Shown here: positions 33,860 to 43,154 of the stretch, one piece after another
Layout of the letters: every line of letters begins with the position of its first letter
Position numbering within the stretch: the first letter of the stretch is position 1
Assembly (NCBI RefSeq): GCF_013408565.1
Contig: NZ_JACBZX010000001.1
Span: forward strand, 1,426,001 to 1,490,000
Source of the DNA: Janibacter alkaliphilus
GTDB lineage: Bacteria; Actinomycetota; Actinomycetes; Actinomycetales; Dermatophilaceae
DNA: 64,000 bases
Direction of reading: 5' to 3'
The notes under the pieces: model-generated
Seen by the model: only the letters and a program-made list of their open reading frames with translations
What the model was told of the DNA's origin: nothing
The model's database searches: none
Made by a program: the position numbers and the translations under genes

Positions 33860-35293
33860 GTGACGCTCCAGCTCTACGACACCGCCACCCGCAGCCAGCG
33901 AGACTTCGTCCCGGTGGTCCCCGGCCAGGTGGGCATGTACATCTGCGGGCTGACCACCCAGGGGGCGCCGCACATCGGCCACCTGCGCTTCGCCGTCGCC
34001 TTCGACGTGCTGCGCCGCTGGCTGGTCCGCGGCCACGGCTACCAGGTGACGATGGTCCGTAACGTCACCGACATCGACGACAAGATCCTCGTCCGGGCCG
34101 CCGAGCAGGGCGAGGACTGGTGGGCGCTGAGCTACCGCAACGAGCGGCTCACCGCGGAGGCGCTGGACACCCTCGGCGTGCTGCCGGCCACCTACGAGCC
34201 GCGGGCCACCGGGCACGTCCCGGAGATGCTCACCCTGGTGGACGCGCTCGTCGAGGCCGGCCACGCCTACCCGGCCGAGGACGGCAGCGGCGACGTCTAC
34301 TTCGACGTGCGCAGCTGGCCCGGCTACGGCGAGCTCTCGCACCAGTCGCTGGACGACATGGTCGCCGCCGACGACGCCGACCCGCGCGGCAAGCGCGACC
34401 CTCGCGACTTCGCGCTGTGGAAGGGGCACAAGGAGGGCGAGCCGGACACCGCCTCGTGGCCCACCCGCTTCGGCGCCGGCCGCCCCGGCTGGCACCTGGA
34501 GTGCTCGGCGATGGCCCGCAAGTACCTCGGCGACACCTTCGACATCCACGGCGGCGGCATCGACCTGCGCTTCCCGCACCACGAGAACGAGCAGGCCCAG
34601 TCGCGGGCCGCGGGGCTCGGCTTCACCCGGCACTGGCTGCACAACGGCTGGGTGACGGTGCGCGGGGAGAAGATGGGCAAGTCCCTGGGCAACTCCCTCG
34701 AGGTGCGCGAGCTGGTGCGCCGGCACGACCCGCTGACCGTGCGCTACTTCCTCACCGCGGCCCACTACCGCTCGATGATCGAGTACCACGAGGGCTCGCT
34801 GGAGGAGGCCGGCGCCGCGGTGGAGCGCATCGAGGGCTTCCTGCGGCGCGCGCTGCCGCAGGCCGGGATCCACGAGGCCGACCCCGAGGTCACGCTGCCC
34901 GACGGCTTCGCCGCGGCGATGGACGACGACCTGGGCGTGGCCGGGGCGCTCGCCGTCGTCCACGAGACGGTCCGGGCGGGCAACACGGCGCTGGACGAGG
35001 GCGACCGGGCCGAGGCCGCGCAGCTGGCCGAGCAGGTGGTGGCGATGACCGACGTGCTCGGCATCAACCCGCTCTCGGCGACCTGGGGCCGGGGCGGCGG
35101 CAGCCGCGAGGCCGACCTGACCGCGGCGCTGGACGTCCTGGTGCAGATGCAGGTCGAGGCCCGGGCCTCGGCCCGCGCGGCGCGGGACTACGCGACCGCC
35201 GACGCCATCCGTGACGGCCTCGCCGAGGCCGGGGTCGCGGTGGCCGACACCGCCACCGGGGCCACCTGGTCGCTGGCGAAGAAGGAGCAGTAG
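33860..35293 (+). CDS. cysS: Cysteinyl-tRNA synthetase
   Basis: 477 residues, class I synthetase. HIGH motif (APHIGHLRF) near residue 35 and KMSKS-type motif ([10 protein letters not shown]) near 272; zinc ligands in YICGLT, HLECSAM and FPHHENE. It charges tRNA-Cys and contains the C-terminal helical anticodon-region domain. A mycothiol ligase MshC is related, but the length and the C-terminal domain fit CysS. The upstream open frame is not used because the N-terminus matches the family from VTLQLYDT. It is followed immediately by rlmB. Confidence 0.93.
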   Translation: MTLQLYDTATRSQRDFVPVVPGQVGMYICGLTTQGAPHIGHLRFAVAFDVLRRWLVRGHGYQVTMVRNVTDIDDKILVRAAEQGEDWWALSYRNERLTAEALDTLGVLPATYEPRATGHVPEMLTLVDALVEAGHAYPAEDGSGDVYFDVRSWPGYGELSHQSLDDMVAADDADPRGKRDPRDFALWKGHKEGEPDTASWPTRFGAGRPGWHLECSAMARKYLGDTFDIHGGGIDLRFPHHENEQAQSRAAGLGFTRHWLHNGWVTVRGEKMGKSLGNSLEVRELVRRHDPLTVRYFLTAAHYRSMIEYHEGSLEEAGAAVERIEGFLRRALPQAGIHEADPEVTLPDGFAAAMDDDLGVAGALAVVHETVRAGNTALDEGDRAEAAQLAEQVVAMTDVLGINPLSATWGRGGGSREADLTAALDVLVQMQVEARASARAARDYATADAIRDGLAEAGVAVADTATGATWSLAKKEQ

Positions 35294-36247
35294 ATGGCCG
35301 GCAACAGCCAGCGCAAGGGAGCGGTCCGCCGCACCGGCAGCAAGAAGGGGGCGACCGTCGGCTCCGGCGGGCAGCGCCGCCGTGGCCTGGAGGGCAAGGG
35401 CCCGACGCCGAAGGCGGCCGACCGGCCCAACCACAAGGCCTACCGCAGCGGCACGTCCTCGGGCTCGCGCCCGCCGGCCGGCGGCGGCCGGCGCCGCGGG
35501 GGCAGCACCGAGATGGTCGCCGGGCGCAACTCCGTGCTGGAGGCGCTGCGTGCCGGTATCCCGGTGCAGACCGTCTACCTGGCCCACCGGGTGGACAGCG
35601 ACGACCGGGTCAAGGAGGCGCTCAAGGTCGTCTTGGACCGCGGCCTGGAGGTCCTGGAGGTGCCGCGCCAGGAGCTCGACCGGCTCACCGACGGCGCGGT
35701 GCACCAGGGGCTGGCGATCCAGGTGCCGCCCTACGACTACGCGCACCCGCGCGACCTGCTGGCCGCCGCGGCCGATGCCGGTGAGGATCCCCTGGTGGTG
35801 GCGCTCGACGGGATCACCGACCCGCGCAACCTCGGGGCGGTGGTCCGCTCGGTCGCCGCCTTCGGCGGGCACGGGGTGCTGGTCCCGGGGCGCCGCTCGG
35901 CCGGGATGACCGCCTCGGCGTGGAAGACCTCGGCGGGCGCCGCCGCGCGGGTCCCGGTAGCCCAGGCGAGCAACCTCACCCAGGCGCTGCAGGACTACCA
36001 GAAGGCGGGGGTCTTCGTCGCCGGGCTGGACATGGACGGCGACGTCTCGCTGCCGGACCTGGAGCTGGCCACCGGGCCGTTGGTGCTCGTCCTCGGCTCC
36101 GAGGGCAAGGGGCTCTCCCGTCTGGTGCGCGAGACCTGCGACCAGGTGGTCTCGGTGCCGATGAGCAGCAGCGTCGAGTCGCTCAACGCCGGGGTCGCCG
36201 CCGGGGTCTCGCTCTACGAGGTGGCCCGGCGCCGGTCCGGCCGATGA
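35294..36247 (+). CDS. rlmB: 23S rRNA (guanosine-2'-O)-methyltransferase, TrmH/SpoU family
   Basis: 317 residues. A basic disordered N-terminus (1-70, Lys/Arg/Gly rich) precedes a substrate-binding domain (about 72-145) and the SPOUT knot: [29 protein letters not shown] and [16 protein letters not shown]. It probably methylates G2251 (E. coli numbering) of 23S rRNA. ATG directly follows the cysS stop, so the genes form an operon. The N-terminal extension is typical of the actinobacterial version. Confidence 0.9.
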   Translation: MAGNSQRKGAVRRTGSKKGATVGSGGQRRRGLEGKGPTPKAADRPNHKAYRSGTSSGSRPPAGGGRRRGGSTEMVAGRNSVLEALRAGIPVQTVYLAHRVDSDDRVKEALKVVLDRGLEVLEVPRQELDRLTDGAVHQGLAIQVPPYDYAHPRDLLAAAADAGEDPLVVALDGITDPRNLGAVVRSVAAFGGHGVLVPGRRSAGMTASAWKTSAGAAARVPVAQASNLTQALQDYQKAGVFVAGLDMDGDVSLPDLELATGPLVLVLGSEGKGLSRLVRETCDQVVSVPMSSSVESLNAGVAAGVSLYEVARRRSGR

Positions 36248-36723
36248 GCACCGACCAGGGCGGGCCGCGGCAGGTGCAGATCGCGGCCACGCTGATGCGC
36301 GTCGGGGCCGGCTTCTCGCTGCTCGGCGCGGTCGCCGCGCCGCTGCTGCTGGGACGCAGCCGGGAGCTCGCCGAGCAGGCCTTCGAGGAGACCGGCGCGA
36401 GCTACACCGCCTCGGACGTCGACAACGCGGTCTCCGTCGGCGCCGTCTACGCGGTCGTGATGGGCCTGCTCGCGGTGCTGCTGTGGCTGGTCCTGGCGCA
36501 CTTCGTCACCCGCGGTCGGGCCTGGGCCCGCTTCGCCTCGACGGCGCTCTTCGTCATCGGGCTGATCTCCTACGGGCTGACCCTGCTGCAGGCGCCCACG
36601 CTGGTCGCGCTGCTCCTCGACGGTGCCGCGCTGCTCGTCGGCGCGATCGCCCTGATCTACCTCTGGCACCCGGCGACCCGGCCGTGGTTCCACCCCTTCG
36701 CCAGCCAGGAGGCTCGCTCGTGA
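36244..36723 (+). CDS. Four-helix membrane protein of unknown function
   Basis: 159 residues, overlapping the rlmB stop by ATGA. Hydrophobic segments at about 15-36, 60-82, 92-112 and 115-137. Charged loops are short and no motif is recognised. It shares a layout (and a RGRxWAR motif between helices 2 and 3) with the next gene, suggesting the two are paralogues or partners. Confidence 0.75.
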   Translation: MSTDQGGPRQVQIAATLMRVGAGFSLLGAVAAPLLLGRSRELAEQAFEETGASYTASDVDNAVSVGAVYAVVMGLLAVLLWLVLAHFVTRGRAWARFASTALFVIGLISYGLTLLQAPTLVALLLDGAALLVGAIALIYLWHPATRPWFHPFASQEARS

Positions 36724-37379
36724 CCCAGCCCGGACCCACGCCGCCGACCGATCCCTTCCAGGGTCAGCCGTCCTACCAGGGCCCGCAGCAGAGCCACCCG
36801 CAGCAGGGTTACCCGCAGCAGCAGGGTTACCCGCCGCAGCCCGCTCCCGGGATGCAGACCTGGGGGGCCCAGCCCTACGGCGCTCCGCGCCCGCAGGCCG
36901 GGCCGCGCCCGGGCGCGGCCACCGCCGCGGTCTGGCTCACCGTGCTCGGCGGGGTGCTCATGCTGATCTCCTTCATCGTCAGCGCCGTGGTCACCGCCAC
37001 CGGAGACACCCGGGACGAGCTCATCACGGACCTGACCACGGGGCCGGATCCGATGAGCTACTCGGCAGCCGAGGGCACGATCCTCGTCGCGGTCGTCCTC
37101 GTGGTCGTCCTCGGTGCGGTGCTCGCCGCGGTGTGGTGGGGCCTGGCCGCCTTCCTCGCCCGCGGTCGGGGCTGGGCCCGGATCACCGCGACCGTGCTGG
37201 CCACCCTCGCCGGAGTCGTCATGATCTGCGGGGCCCTCGGTCTGCTGATCGACACCACCGGCTGGGAGTCGGTCATCCTCAGCGCGCTGTCCACCGTGTG
37301 CGGGATCGCCGCCGTGGTGCTGCTGTGGCTGCCGGCCTCGTCCCGCTGGTTCGAGGCGAAGGCCCTGGAGCGCGGCTGA
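36720..37379 (+). CDS. Membrane protein with Pro/Gln-rich N-terminus
   Basis: 219 residues from GTG 36720 (overlap GTGA with the previous gene). Residues 1-70 are Pro/Gln/Gly/Tyr rich with repeated QQGYPQ units; four hydrophobic segments follow at about 72-95, 118-142, 152-175 and 180-200. The RGRGWARIT motif matches RGRAWARFA in the preceding protein. Such tails often occur in actinobacterial membrane proteins of the divisome or secretion. Function unknown. Convergent with the RDD gene, 21 bp apart. Confidence 0.75.
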   Translation: MTQPGPTPPTDPFQGQPSYQGPQQSHPQQGYPQQQGYPPQPAPGMQTWGAQPYGAPRPQAGPRPGAATAAVWLTVLGGVLMLISFIVSAVVTATGDTRDELITDLTTGPDPMSYSAAEGTILVAVVLVVVLGAVLAAVWWGLAAFLARGRGWARITATVLATLAGVVMICGALGLLIDTTGWESVILSALSTVCGIAAVVLLWLPASSRWFEAKALERG

Positions 37380-37400
37380 GGCCGACCCGCAGGCGCGCGC

Positions 37401-38135
37401 TCAGCGCTCGGTGCGCACCACCGCGGTCTTGGCGACGATGTCGCCCAGGGTCCGCCGGTCGGCGTCGAAGAGCATCCAGATCCAGTCGACGATGCCCAGC
37501 ATGAGCACCAGCAGCTCGCGCAGCACCATGGCACCGAGGGTCGGCCGCCCGCCGTCCGCGGCGTTGACCACCTTCAGCCCGGTGACCCGGCGACCGATGC
37601 TCTGCCCGGTGCGCGAGACCCGCCAGATCCGGTTCCAGAACCACACGACGTAGATGAGCAGCGAGCTGACGGCGATGAGCACGATGCCGGTGATCCACAT
37701 CGCGCTGCTGCCGGTGCCGGGGACCTCGCAGTCGGTCATGCTGCCGTAGGAGCACGGCTCGTAGTCGGGCAGGCCGACGACGAAGAGGACCGCCCCGACC
37801 GTGAGGAGGATCGCCGTGGGGACGCTGGCGAGGACCTGGTCGATGAGCCGCGGCAGCACCCGGTCGCTGAAGTCGGTGACCGGCCCGTAGCGCTGCTCCA
37901 CCCACGCCCGCGAGCCTGGGCGGTTCGGGTCGTCGCCGGGGGAGGGGACGACGTAGGGGTTGTAGCCGTAGGGCCCGGGGTAGCCGTGAGCGGCGCCCGG
38001 GTGCTGCGGCGACGGGTGCGCGGGCGCGGGCTCCGGCGGGCGACGACCCTGCGGCGCGGGCGTGCCCTGCGGCGGTCCCTGGGGCGGCGGCCACTGCGGG
38101 GGCGGGCCCTCCGGGGGACCAGGGGTGCTGCTCAT
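37401..38135 (-). CDS. RDD-family membrane protein with Pro-rich N-terminus
   Basis: 244 residues. Residues 1-75 are Pro/Gln/Gly rich; the RDD domain (about 85-240) begins with RVLPRLIDQVLASV, whose Arg and Asp give the family name, and contains QSIGRRVTGLKVV and RRTLGDIVAKTAVV. Three or four membrane segments. RDD proteins are poorly defined; some are Na+/H+ antiporters. The ATG overlaps the DUF4032 stop, so it is the third gene of the ABC-ATPase/DUF4032/RDD series. Confidence 0.85.
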   Translation of the reverse strand: MSSTPGPPEGPPPQWPPPQGPPQGTPAPQGRRPPEPAPAHPSPQHPGAAHGYPGPYGYNPYVVPSPGDDPNRPGSRAWVEQRYGPVTDFSDRVLPRLIDQVLASVPTAILLTVGAVLFVVGLPDYEPCSYGSMTDCEVPGTGSSAMWITGIVLIAVSSLLIYVVWFWNRIWRVSRTGQSIGRRVTGLKVVNAADGGRPTLGAMVLRELLVLMLGIVDWIWMLFDADRRTLGDIVAKTAVVRTER

Positions 38136-39382
38136 GCGCGTCCTTCCTCGGTGTCCGGCGGCAGGTAGCGGGCGTCGGTGCCCAGCACCGCGGCCTCGTC
38201 CGGCTTCTCCGGCAGCACGTCACGGACGTACTCGGTGATGGCGTCCTCGATGGGCACATCGTGCCCCAGCCGCTCGGCCATGTACCACCGGTGCTCGAGG
38301 ATCTCGTGGAAGACCTCGGCCGGCTCCAGCTTGGCGCGCATCCCCGGCGGGATCGCCCGGCTCATCGGCTCGTAGACCTGACGCAGCCAGTCCCCGGCGA
38401 CGATCGCCTCGTCCTCGCCCTGACGGTCGGTGGCCGCCCGGTAGGCGTCGAGGTCGTTGAGCAGCCGCCGCGCCTGGTTCTCCTCGACGTCCAGCCCGGT
38501 GATCCGCATCAGCCGCCGGCTGTGGTGCCCGGCCTCGACGACCTTCGGCTGGATCCGCACCGAGGTGCCGTCGAGGTCGGTGGAGATCTCCAGCTCGTCG
38601 ACGTCGAAGCCCAGCGCGTTCAGCCGGCGGATCCGCTCGTCCACCCGCCAGCGCTCGCCGGCCTCGAACCACTCGTCGCCGGTCAGCTCGTCCCACAGGC
38701 TGCGGTAGCGGGTGATGATCTCGTGCGCCGTGGTGATCGGGTCGACGTCCTCGGGCAGCACGCCGGCGGCGGCCAGGTCCATGAACTCGCCGGCGATGTT
38801 GACCTGGGCGATGTCCAGGTCGTGCTCGCGCTGGCCGTCGCTGAGGCTGTCGTGCAGCTCACCGGTCTCGGCGTCGACGAGGTAGGCGGAGTAGGAGCCG
38901 GCGTCGCGGCGGAAGAGGACGTTGCTCAGCGAGACGTCGCCCCACCAGAAGCCGATGAGGTGCAGCCGCACCAGCAGCACCGCCAGGGCGTCGATGACCC
39001 GGGTGGCCGTGTCGGCCCGCAGATGCTGGCTGACCACCACCCGGTAGGGCAGCGAGAACTGCAGGTGCCGGGTGACCAGGCAGGCGTCCAGCGGCTCGCC
39101 GTCGGCGTCGGTGCGCCCGGTGACCACCCCGATCGGGTGCACGCACGGCTCCCCGAGACGCTCCAGGGCGCGCAGCATCCGGTACTCCGAGCGGGCCAGC
39201 TCGGCCTTGATCTCCTTGACCGCGACCACCCCGCCGGAGAGCTTGGCGAAGCGGACCACGTGCCGGGAGATGCCGCGGGGCAGGGCGGCCAGCCGCTCCT
39301 CGGGCCAGTCCTCGAGCGGCACCGACCACGGCAGGTCGAGCAGGGCGGAGTCGGGTCCGGCCGAGGAGATCTGCAAGGACAT
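38132..39382 (-). CDS. DUF4032 protein with kinase-like fold
   Basis: 416 residues. The N-terminal half looks like an atypical kinase: GGVVAVKEIK with Lys56 (beta-3 lysine), GFWWGDVSLSNVLF with Asp149 and Asn154 (catalytic loop D-x4-N) and YLVDAET with Asp170 (DFG-like). The C-terminal half (about 270-400) is the DUF4032-specific region. The substrate is unknown; similar folds phosphorylate lipopolysaccharide sugars or aminoglycosides. It is conserved in actinobacteria and sits between the degenerate ABC ATPase and the RDD protein. Confidence 0.75.
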   Translation of the reverse strand: MSLQISSAGPDSALLDLPWSVPLEDWPEERLAALPRGISRHVVRFAKLSGGVVAVKEIKAELARSEYRMLRALERLGEPCVHPIGVVTGRTDADGEPLDACLVTRHLQFSLPYRVVVSQHLRADTATRVIDALAVLLVRLHLIGFWWGDVSLSNVLFRRDAGSYSAYLVDAETGELHDSLSDGQREHDLDIAQVNIAGEFMDLAAAGVLPEDVDPITTAHEIITRYRSLWDELTGDEWFEAGERWRVDERIRRLNALGFDVDELEISTDLDGTSVRIQPKVVEAGHHSRRLMRITGLDVEENQARRLLNDLDAYRAATDRQGEDEAIVAGDWLRQVYEPMSRAIPPGMRAKLEPAEVFHEILEHRWYMAERLGHDVPIEDAITEYVRDVLPEKPDEAAVLGTDARYLPPDTEEGRA

Positions 39383-39398
39383 GCCCCCCAGTGTGCCC

Positions 39399-40115
39399 TC
39401 AGACCCCCAGGTAGGCGGCGACGAAGGGGTTCGCCGGCGCCTCCCGCAGCCGCTGCGGGGTGTCGCACTGCTGCAGCACCCCGTCGCGCAGCACCGCGAC
39501 CCGGTCGCCGATCGCCAGCGCCTCGTCCGGCTGGCTGGTGGCGTACAGCGTGGTCACGCCCAGCCGGCGCTGCAGCGCGGAGAGCTGGTCGCGGGTCGCC
39601 GCGCGCACGGCTGGGTCCAGGGTCACCAGCGGGTCGTCCATGATGAAGACCTGCGGGGCGCGCACGATCGCCCGGCCCATCGCCACCCGGTGGCGCAGGT
39701 CCCGGGTCAGCTCGGCGGGGGTCTGGTCGAGCTGGTCGGTCAGGTCCAGCACCTCGGCGGCCTCGGCGACCCGCCGGGCCACCTCGTCGTCGTCGATCCC
39801 GGCCACCCGCATGGCGAAGCCGAGGTTGTCGCCGACCGTGAGGTGCGGGTAGAGCGCGTAGCTCTGCAGCACCATCGCCACGTCCCGCTCCCGCGAGGAG
39901 AGCCGGGTGACGTCCTGGCCGTCGAGCAGCACCCGGCCGGCGTCGACCTCCTCGAGCCCGGCGAGCAGCCGCAGCGTGGTGGAGCGGCCGCACCCGGCCG
40001 GACCGGCCAGCACGAGCAGCTCGCCGTCGGCGACCTCGAGGTGCAGGTCGCCCACGGCCGGCACGTCGAGGCCGGGGTAGGTCAGGGTCACCCCGTCGAA
40101 GGTGACTGCTGCCAT
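39399..40115 (-). CDS. Degenerate MalK/UgpC-like ABC ATPase domain protein
   Basis: 238 residues from ATG 40115. The overall fold is a sugar-ABC-importer ATPase (YPGLDVPAVGDLHLEV, MVLQSYALYPHLTVGDNLGF, GDRVAVLRDG), but catalytic motifs are altered: Walker A GPAGCGRST has Arg44 for the lysine, the signature LSGGQ is LTRDL (136-140), Walker B has Asp161 for the catalytic glutamate, and the H-loop histidine is Ser194. The Q-loop Gln84 remains. It also lacks the roughly 120-residue C-terminal regulatory domain. No permease gene is near. It is probably an ATP-binding or scaffold protein rather than a transporter motor (inference). Confidence 0.8.
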   Translation of the reverse strand: MAAVTFDGVTLTYPGLDVPAVGDLHLEVADGELLVLAGPAGCGRSTTLRLLAGLEEVDAGRVLLDGQDVTRLSSRERDVAMVLQSYALYPHLTVGDNLGFAMRVAGIDDDEVARRVAEAAEVLDLTDQLDQTPAELTRDLRHRVAMGRAIVRAPQVFIMDDPLVTLDPAVRAATRDQLSALQRRLGVTTLYATSQPDEALAIGDRVAVLRDGVLQQCDTPQRLREAPANPFVAAYLGV

Positions 40116-40268
40116 CCTCGGCCCTCGTTCCCGTCTCGGCGCGGCGACGTCGCTCGCGGTTGCCCCCACCGTACGCGGCCCACCCCGGCGGCGCCCCCCG
40201 ACCACCAGGCGTGACGTGCGCCTCTCTCCGGCTGGCCGGGCCGCTCGGATCGGCGCCGCCCCGCCGGC

Positions 40269-41051
40269 TCAGCCGGACCCGGCCCGCAGCTCCCGCAGCC
40301 GGCGCAGCACCGCCGGCACGTCCTCGGTGGTGGCCACCCGGTGGCCGGCCGCGGTCTCGCCGTCGCCGACCTTGATCCCCAGGTCGTCCGGTCCGAGCAC
40401 GGCGAAGGCGTGCTCGTCGGTGACGTCGTCGCCCAGGTAGACGGTGGCGGCGACCCCGAGCTCGTCGGTCAGCCGCCGCAGCGCGCTGCCCTTGTCGGCC
40501 GGGACGACGGTGAGCTCGAAGATCCCCTTGCCGGCCATGAGCCGCACCCCGTCGCGGGCCGCGGCTCGCTCCGCGATCTCCTGGGCCTGCTGGGCTCCCA
40601 CCTCGTCCTGCCCGCGGGAGTGGACCACCACGGCAGAGGGCTTGTGCTCCAGCCGGATCGGGCGGCCGGCCTCGGCCACCGCCGCCTCGACCTCGTCGGT
40701 GAGCGCCGCCAGCAGCTGCTGCTGGTCGTCGGTGAGCCCGAAGCCGTCGTCGCGGCTGCTCTGCGCCCCGTGGCTGCCGATCCGGGTGACCGCGGCGCCA
40801 CGCTCGCCCTGCAGCCCGGTGAGCGTGCTGAGGGTCTCCAGGTCGCGCCCCGAGACCACCGCCACCCAGGTGCCGGGGCGCTCGCCGAGGGCCAGCAGGT
40901 CCTCGACGGTGCCCGCCTGCGGGCGGGCGTCCAGCGGGTCGAGGACGAAGGGGGCCAGCACCCCGTCGAAGTCGGTGGCCACGAGCAGCGTCTCCGCGGC
41001 GGCGACCCTGGCCAGGGCGCGCTCCAGCTCGGCCGCCGGGGTGGCGCTCAC
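40269..41051 (-). CDS. otsB: Trehalose-6-phosphate phosphatase
   Basis: 260 residues from GTG 41051, overlapping the otsA stop by GTGA. HAD motifs: DFDGVLAPF (residues about 27-35, nucleophile Asp), VVSGRD, the Lys in ADKGSAL and YLGDDVTDEHAF. The Val in DFDGV replaces the commoner Thr. It converts trehalose-6-phosphate from OtsA into trehalose, a compatible solute and stress protectant. Confidence 0.9.
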   Translation of the reverse strand: MSATPAAELERALARVAAAETLLVATDFDGVLAPFVLDPLDARPQAGTVEDLLALGERPGTWVAVVSGRDLETLSTLTGLQGERGAAVTRIGSHGAQSSRDDGFGLTDDQQQLLAALTDEVEAAVAEAGRPIRLEHKPSAVVVHSRGQDEVGAQQAQEIAERAAARDGVRLMAGKGIFELTVVPADKGSALRRLTDELGVAATVYLGDDVTDEHAFAVLGPDDLGIKVGDGETAAGHRVATTEDVPAVLRRLRELRAGSG

Positions 41052-42517
41052 CGCTCTCCACCCGTCGTCGCGGCGGTCCCGGCGTCGCTGGCCGTCGCGG
41101 TGCCCGGCCGCTGCGGGGCCTGCTCGAGGTTGGTGAGGAAGCGGTCCGCCCAGCGCTGCACGTCGTGGTCGGCCACCCGACGCCGCAGCGCGCGCATGTA
41201 GCGGCGGCGGCTGCTCTCGTCGGTGCGCACCGCCCGGACGATCGTCTGCTTCAGCCCCTCGATGTCGTGCGGGTTGCACACGAACGCCTGGTGCAGCTCG
41301 TGGTAGGCGCCGGTGAACTCGGAGAGCACCAGCGCGCCGCCGTCGTCGTGACGGCAGGTGACGTACTCCTTGGCGACGAGGTTCATCCCGTCGCGCAGCG
41401 GGGTGACCAGCATGACGTCGGCGGCCTGGAAGAGCGCGGCCATCTCCTCCCGCGGGTAGGACTGGTGCAGGTAGTGCACCGCCGGCGAGCCGATCGCCGA
41501 GTGGGTGCCGTTGATCCGCCCGACGGTGCGCTCCACCTCGGTGCGCAGCTCCTTGTACGCCTCGACCCGCTCCCGGCTGGGCGTGGCCACCTGGACGAAG
41601 GTGACGTCCGGCGGGCTGATGACGCCGTCCTCGAGCAGCTCCTCGTAGGCCTTGAGCCGGTGCCGGATGCCCTTGGTGTAGTCCAGCCGGTCGACGCCGA
41701 GCAGGACCACCCCGGGGTCGCCGAGGGAGTGCCGGATCTCCTCGGCCCGCTCCTGCACGGCCGGCTCCTTGGCCAGCCTCTCCAGGCCGCGGTAGTCGAT
41801 GCTGATCGGCACCGCGCTGGCCCGCACCACCCGCTGCCCGGCCTCGTCGGCGACGGTGACGGTCTCCCCCTTCGTCGTGGCGCCGATGAGCCGGCGGCAG
41901 GCCCGCACGAAGTTCTGCGCGTCGGCCACCCGCTGGAAGCCGAGGTAGTCCGCCCCGAGCAGCCCCTCGAGGATCTGGGCGCGCCAGGGCAGCTGGGCGA
42001 AGAGCTCCACCGGGGGGAAGGGGATGTGGTCGAACCAGCCGATCCGCACGTCCGGCCGCAGCCGGCGCACCAGGGCGGGGACGAGCTGCAGCTGATAGTC
42101 GTGCACCCACACCTTGGCGCCCGGCGCGGCGACCTCGCAGATCTGCTCGGCGAAGCGCTGGTTCACCCGCTCGTAGGCCTGCCACCAGGCCCGGTGGAAG
42201 CGCGCCGGGACGATGACGTCGTGGTAGATCGGCCACAGCGTGTCGTTGCTGAAGCCCTCGTAGTAGAGCTGGATCTCCTCGGCGGACAGGGCCACCGGGT
42301 GCAGCCACATGCCCTTGTCGGCGAAGGGCGCCGGCGCCTCGCCGGGCTCGCCGGCCCAGCCGACCCAGGCCCCCTCGCGGTCGCTCATCACCGAGTCCAT
42401 GGCGGTGACCAGGCCCCCGGGGGAGCGGCGCCAGACGCTGCCCTCGGGGGTGCTCACCCGGTCGACCGGGAGGCGGTTGGCGGCGATGACCAGGTCGTAG
42501 GTGCGACGGGTGGTCAC
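41048..42517 (-). CDS. otsA: Trehalose-6-phosphate synthase
   Basis: 489 residues, GT20 family. ANRLPV (residues 10-15), HDYQLQLVPALVRRLRPD, GWFDHIPFPP and DRLDYTKGI mark the UDP/GDP-glucose and glucose-6-phosphate sites; the C-terminal donor region includes LRDGMNLVAKEYV. GTG 42517 is chosen for AAGGAG 8 nt upstream and because further upstream sequence overlaps the CBS promoter. The gene is translationally coupled to otsB. Confidence 0.93.
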   Translation of the reverse strand: MTTRRTYDLVIAANRLPVDRVSTPEGSVWRRSPGGLVTAMDSVMSDREGAWVGWAGEPGEAPAPFADKGMWLHPVALSAEEIQLYYEGFSNDTLWPIYHDVIVPARFHRAWWQAYERVNQRFAEQICEVAAPGAKVWVHDYQLQLVPALVRRLRPDVRIGWFDHIPFPPVELFAQLPWRAQILEGLLGADYLGFQRVADAQNFVRACRRLIGATTKGETVTVADEAGQRVVRASAVPISIDYRGLERLAKEPAVQERAEEIRHSLGDPGVVLLGVDRLDYTKGIRHRLKAYEELLEDGVISPPDVTFVQVATPSRERVEAYKELRTEVERTVGRINGTHSAIGSPAVHYLHQSYPREEMAALFQAADVMLVTPLRDGMNLVAKEYVTCRHDDGGALVLSEFTGAYHELHQAFVCNPHDIEGLKQTIVRAVRTDESSRRRYMRALRRRVADHDVQRWADRFLTNLEQAPQRPGTATASDAGTAATTGGER

Positions 42518-42581
42518 GGGTGGGCTCCTTGTCGTGCGGGTGATCCCCACGATAGGCCTACCGCGGCACCCGCTTCGGGCG

Positions 42582-42587
42582 TACCGT
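42582..42587 (+). promoter_or_regulatory. Candidate leaderless -10 box (TACCGT)
   Basis: TACCGT ends 6 nt before ATG 42594; no Shine-Dalgarno sequence is visible. Confidence 0.5.
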
Positions 42588-42593
42588 CCTGTC

Positions 42594-43022
42594 ATGAAGA
42601 TCTCGGACGTGCTGCGCAGCAAGGGCTCGGACGTCGTCACCGTCCGGCCAGAGACCAGCGTCGGTGAGCTGCTCGGGGTGCTCGCCGACCACGGCATCGG
42701 AGCGGTGGTGGTCACCGGTGAGCAGGACGAGGTGGTCGGCATCGTCTCCGAGCGGGACATCGTGCGGCGGCTGCACGCCCAGGGGCGGGACGTCGTCGAC
42801 GGCCCGGTCTCGGGGATCATGACCGCCGAGGTGCAGACCTGCGTCGCCGCGGACGACCTGACCAGCGTCGAGGCGACGATGACCGAGCGGCGGATCCGTC
42901 ATCTGCCGGTGGTGCACGACGGCTCGCTGGTGGCCATCGTCAGCATCGGCGACGTGGTCAAGCACCGGATGCGCGACCTCACCGCCGAGCGGGACCAGCT
43001 CGAGGCCTACATCCACCAGTGA
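42594..43022 (+). CDS. Two-CBS-domain protein
   Basis: 142 residues with tandem CBS domains at about 8-62 and 73-130 (VVGIVSERDIVRRLH and LVAIVSIGDVVKHRM are the adenosine-ligand edges). CBS pairs bind AMP, ATP, SAM or NAD and usually regulate other proteins. It resembles stand-alone hypoxia or stress CBS proteins. Followed by a 10-bp GC hairpin and then the Ser/Thr kinase gene; divergent from otsA. Confidence 0.88.
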   Translation: MKISDVLRSKGSDVVTVRPETSVGELLGVLADHGIGAVVVTGEQDEVVGIVSERDIVRRLHAQGRDVVDGPVSGIMTAEVQTCVAADDLTSVEATMTERRIRHLPVVHDGSLVAIVSIGDVVKHRMRDLTAERDQLEAYIHQ

Positions 43023-43040
43023 GCCGGGCTCCTGCCCACC

Positions 43041-43066
43041 GCGTCGCCCGCCACGCCGGGCGACGC
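43041..43066 (+). terminator. GC hairpin after the CBS gene
   Basis: GCGTCGCCCG and CGGGCGACGC (10-bp stem) around CCACGC, 18 nt after the stop codon. Confidence 0.6.
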
Positions 43067-43141
43067 GCCGGTGTCCCGCACCAGCCGGGAGGCACAGCCG
43101 GCTGTCAGGTTTCCCTCCGGGACCGTACAGCCGGTTGGCTC

Positions 43142-43147
43142 TACCCT
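43142..43147 (+). promoter_or_regulatory. Candidate -10 box (TACCCT) of the kinase gene
   Basis: TACCCT ends 7 nt before ATG 43155. GGAGG at 43148-43152 is too close to the start to be an ordinary ribosome-binding site, favouring leaderless initiation. Confidence 0.45.
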
Positions 43148-43154
43148 GGAGGAC

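Noticed and set aside
33629..35872. Long minus-strand frame opposite cysS and rlmB
   Set aside because: Cys-tRNA synthetase and RlmB motifs are clear on the plus strand; the opposite frame is His/Val/Gly low complexity and without motifs.
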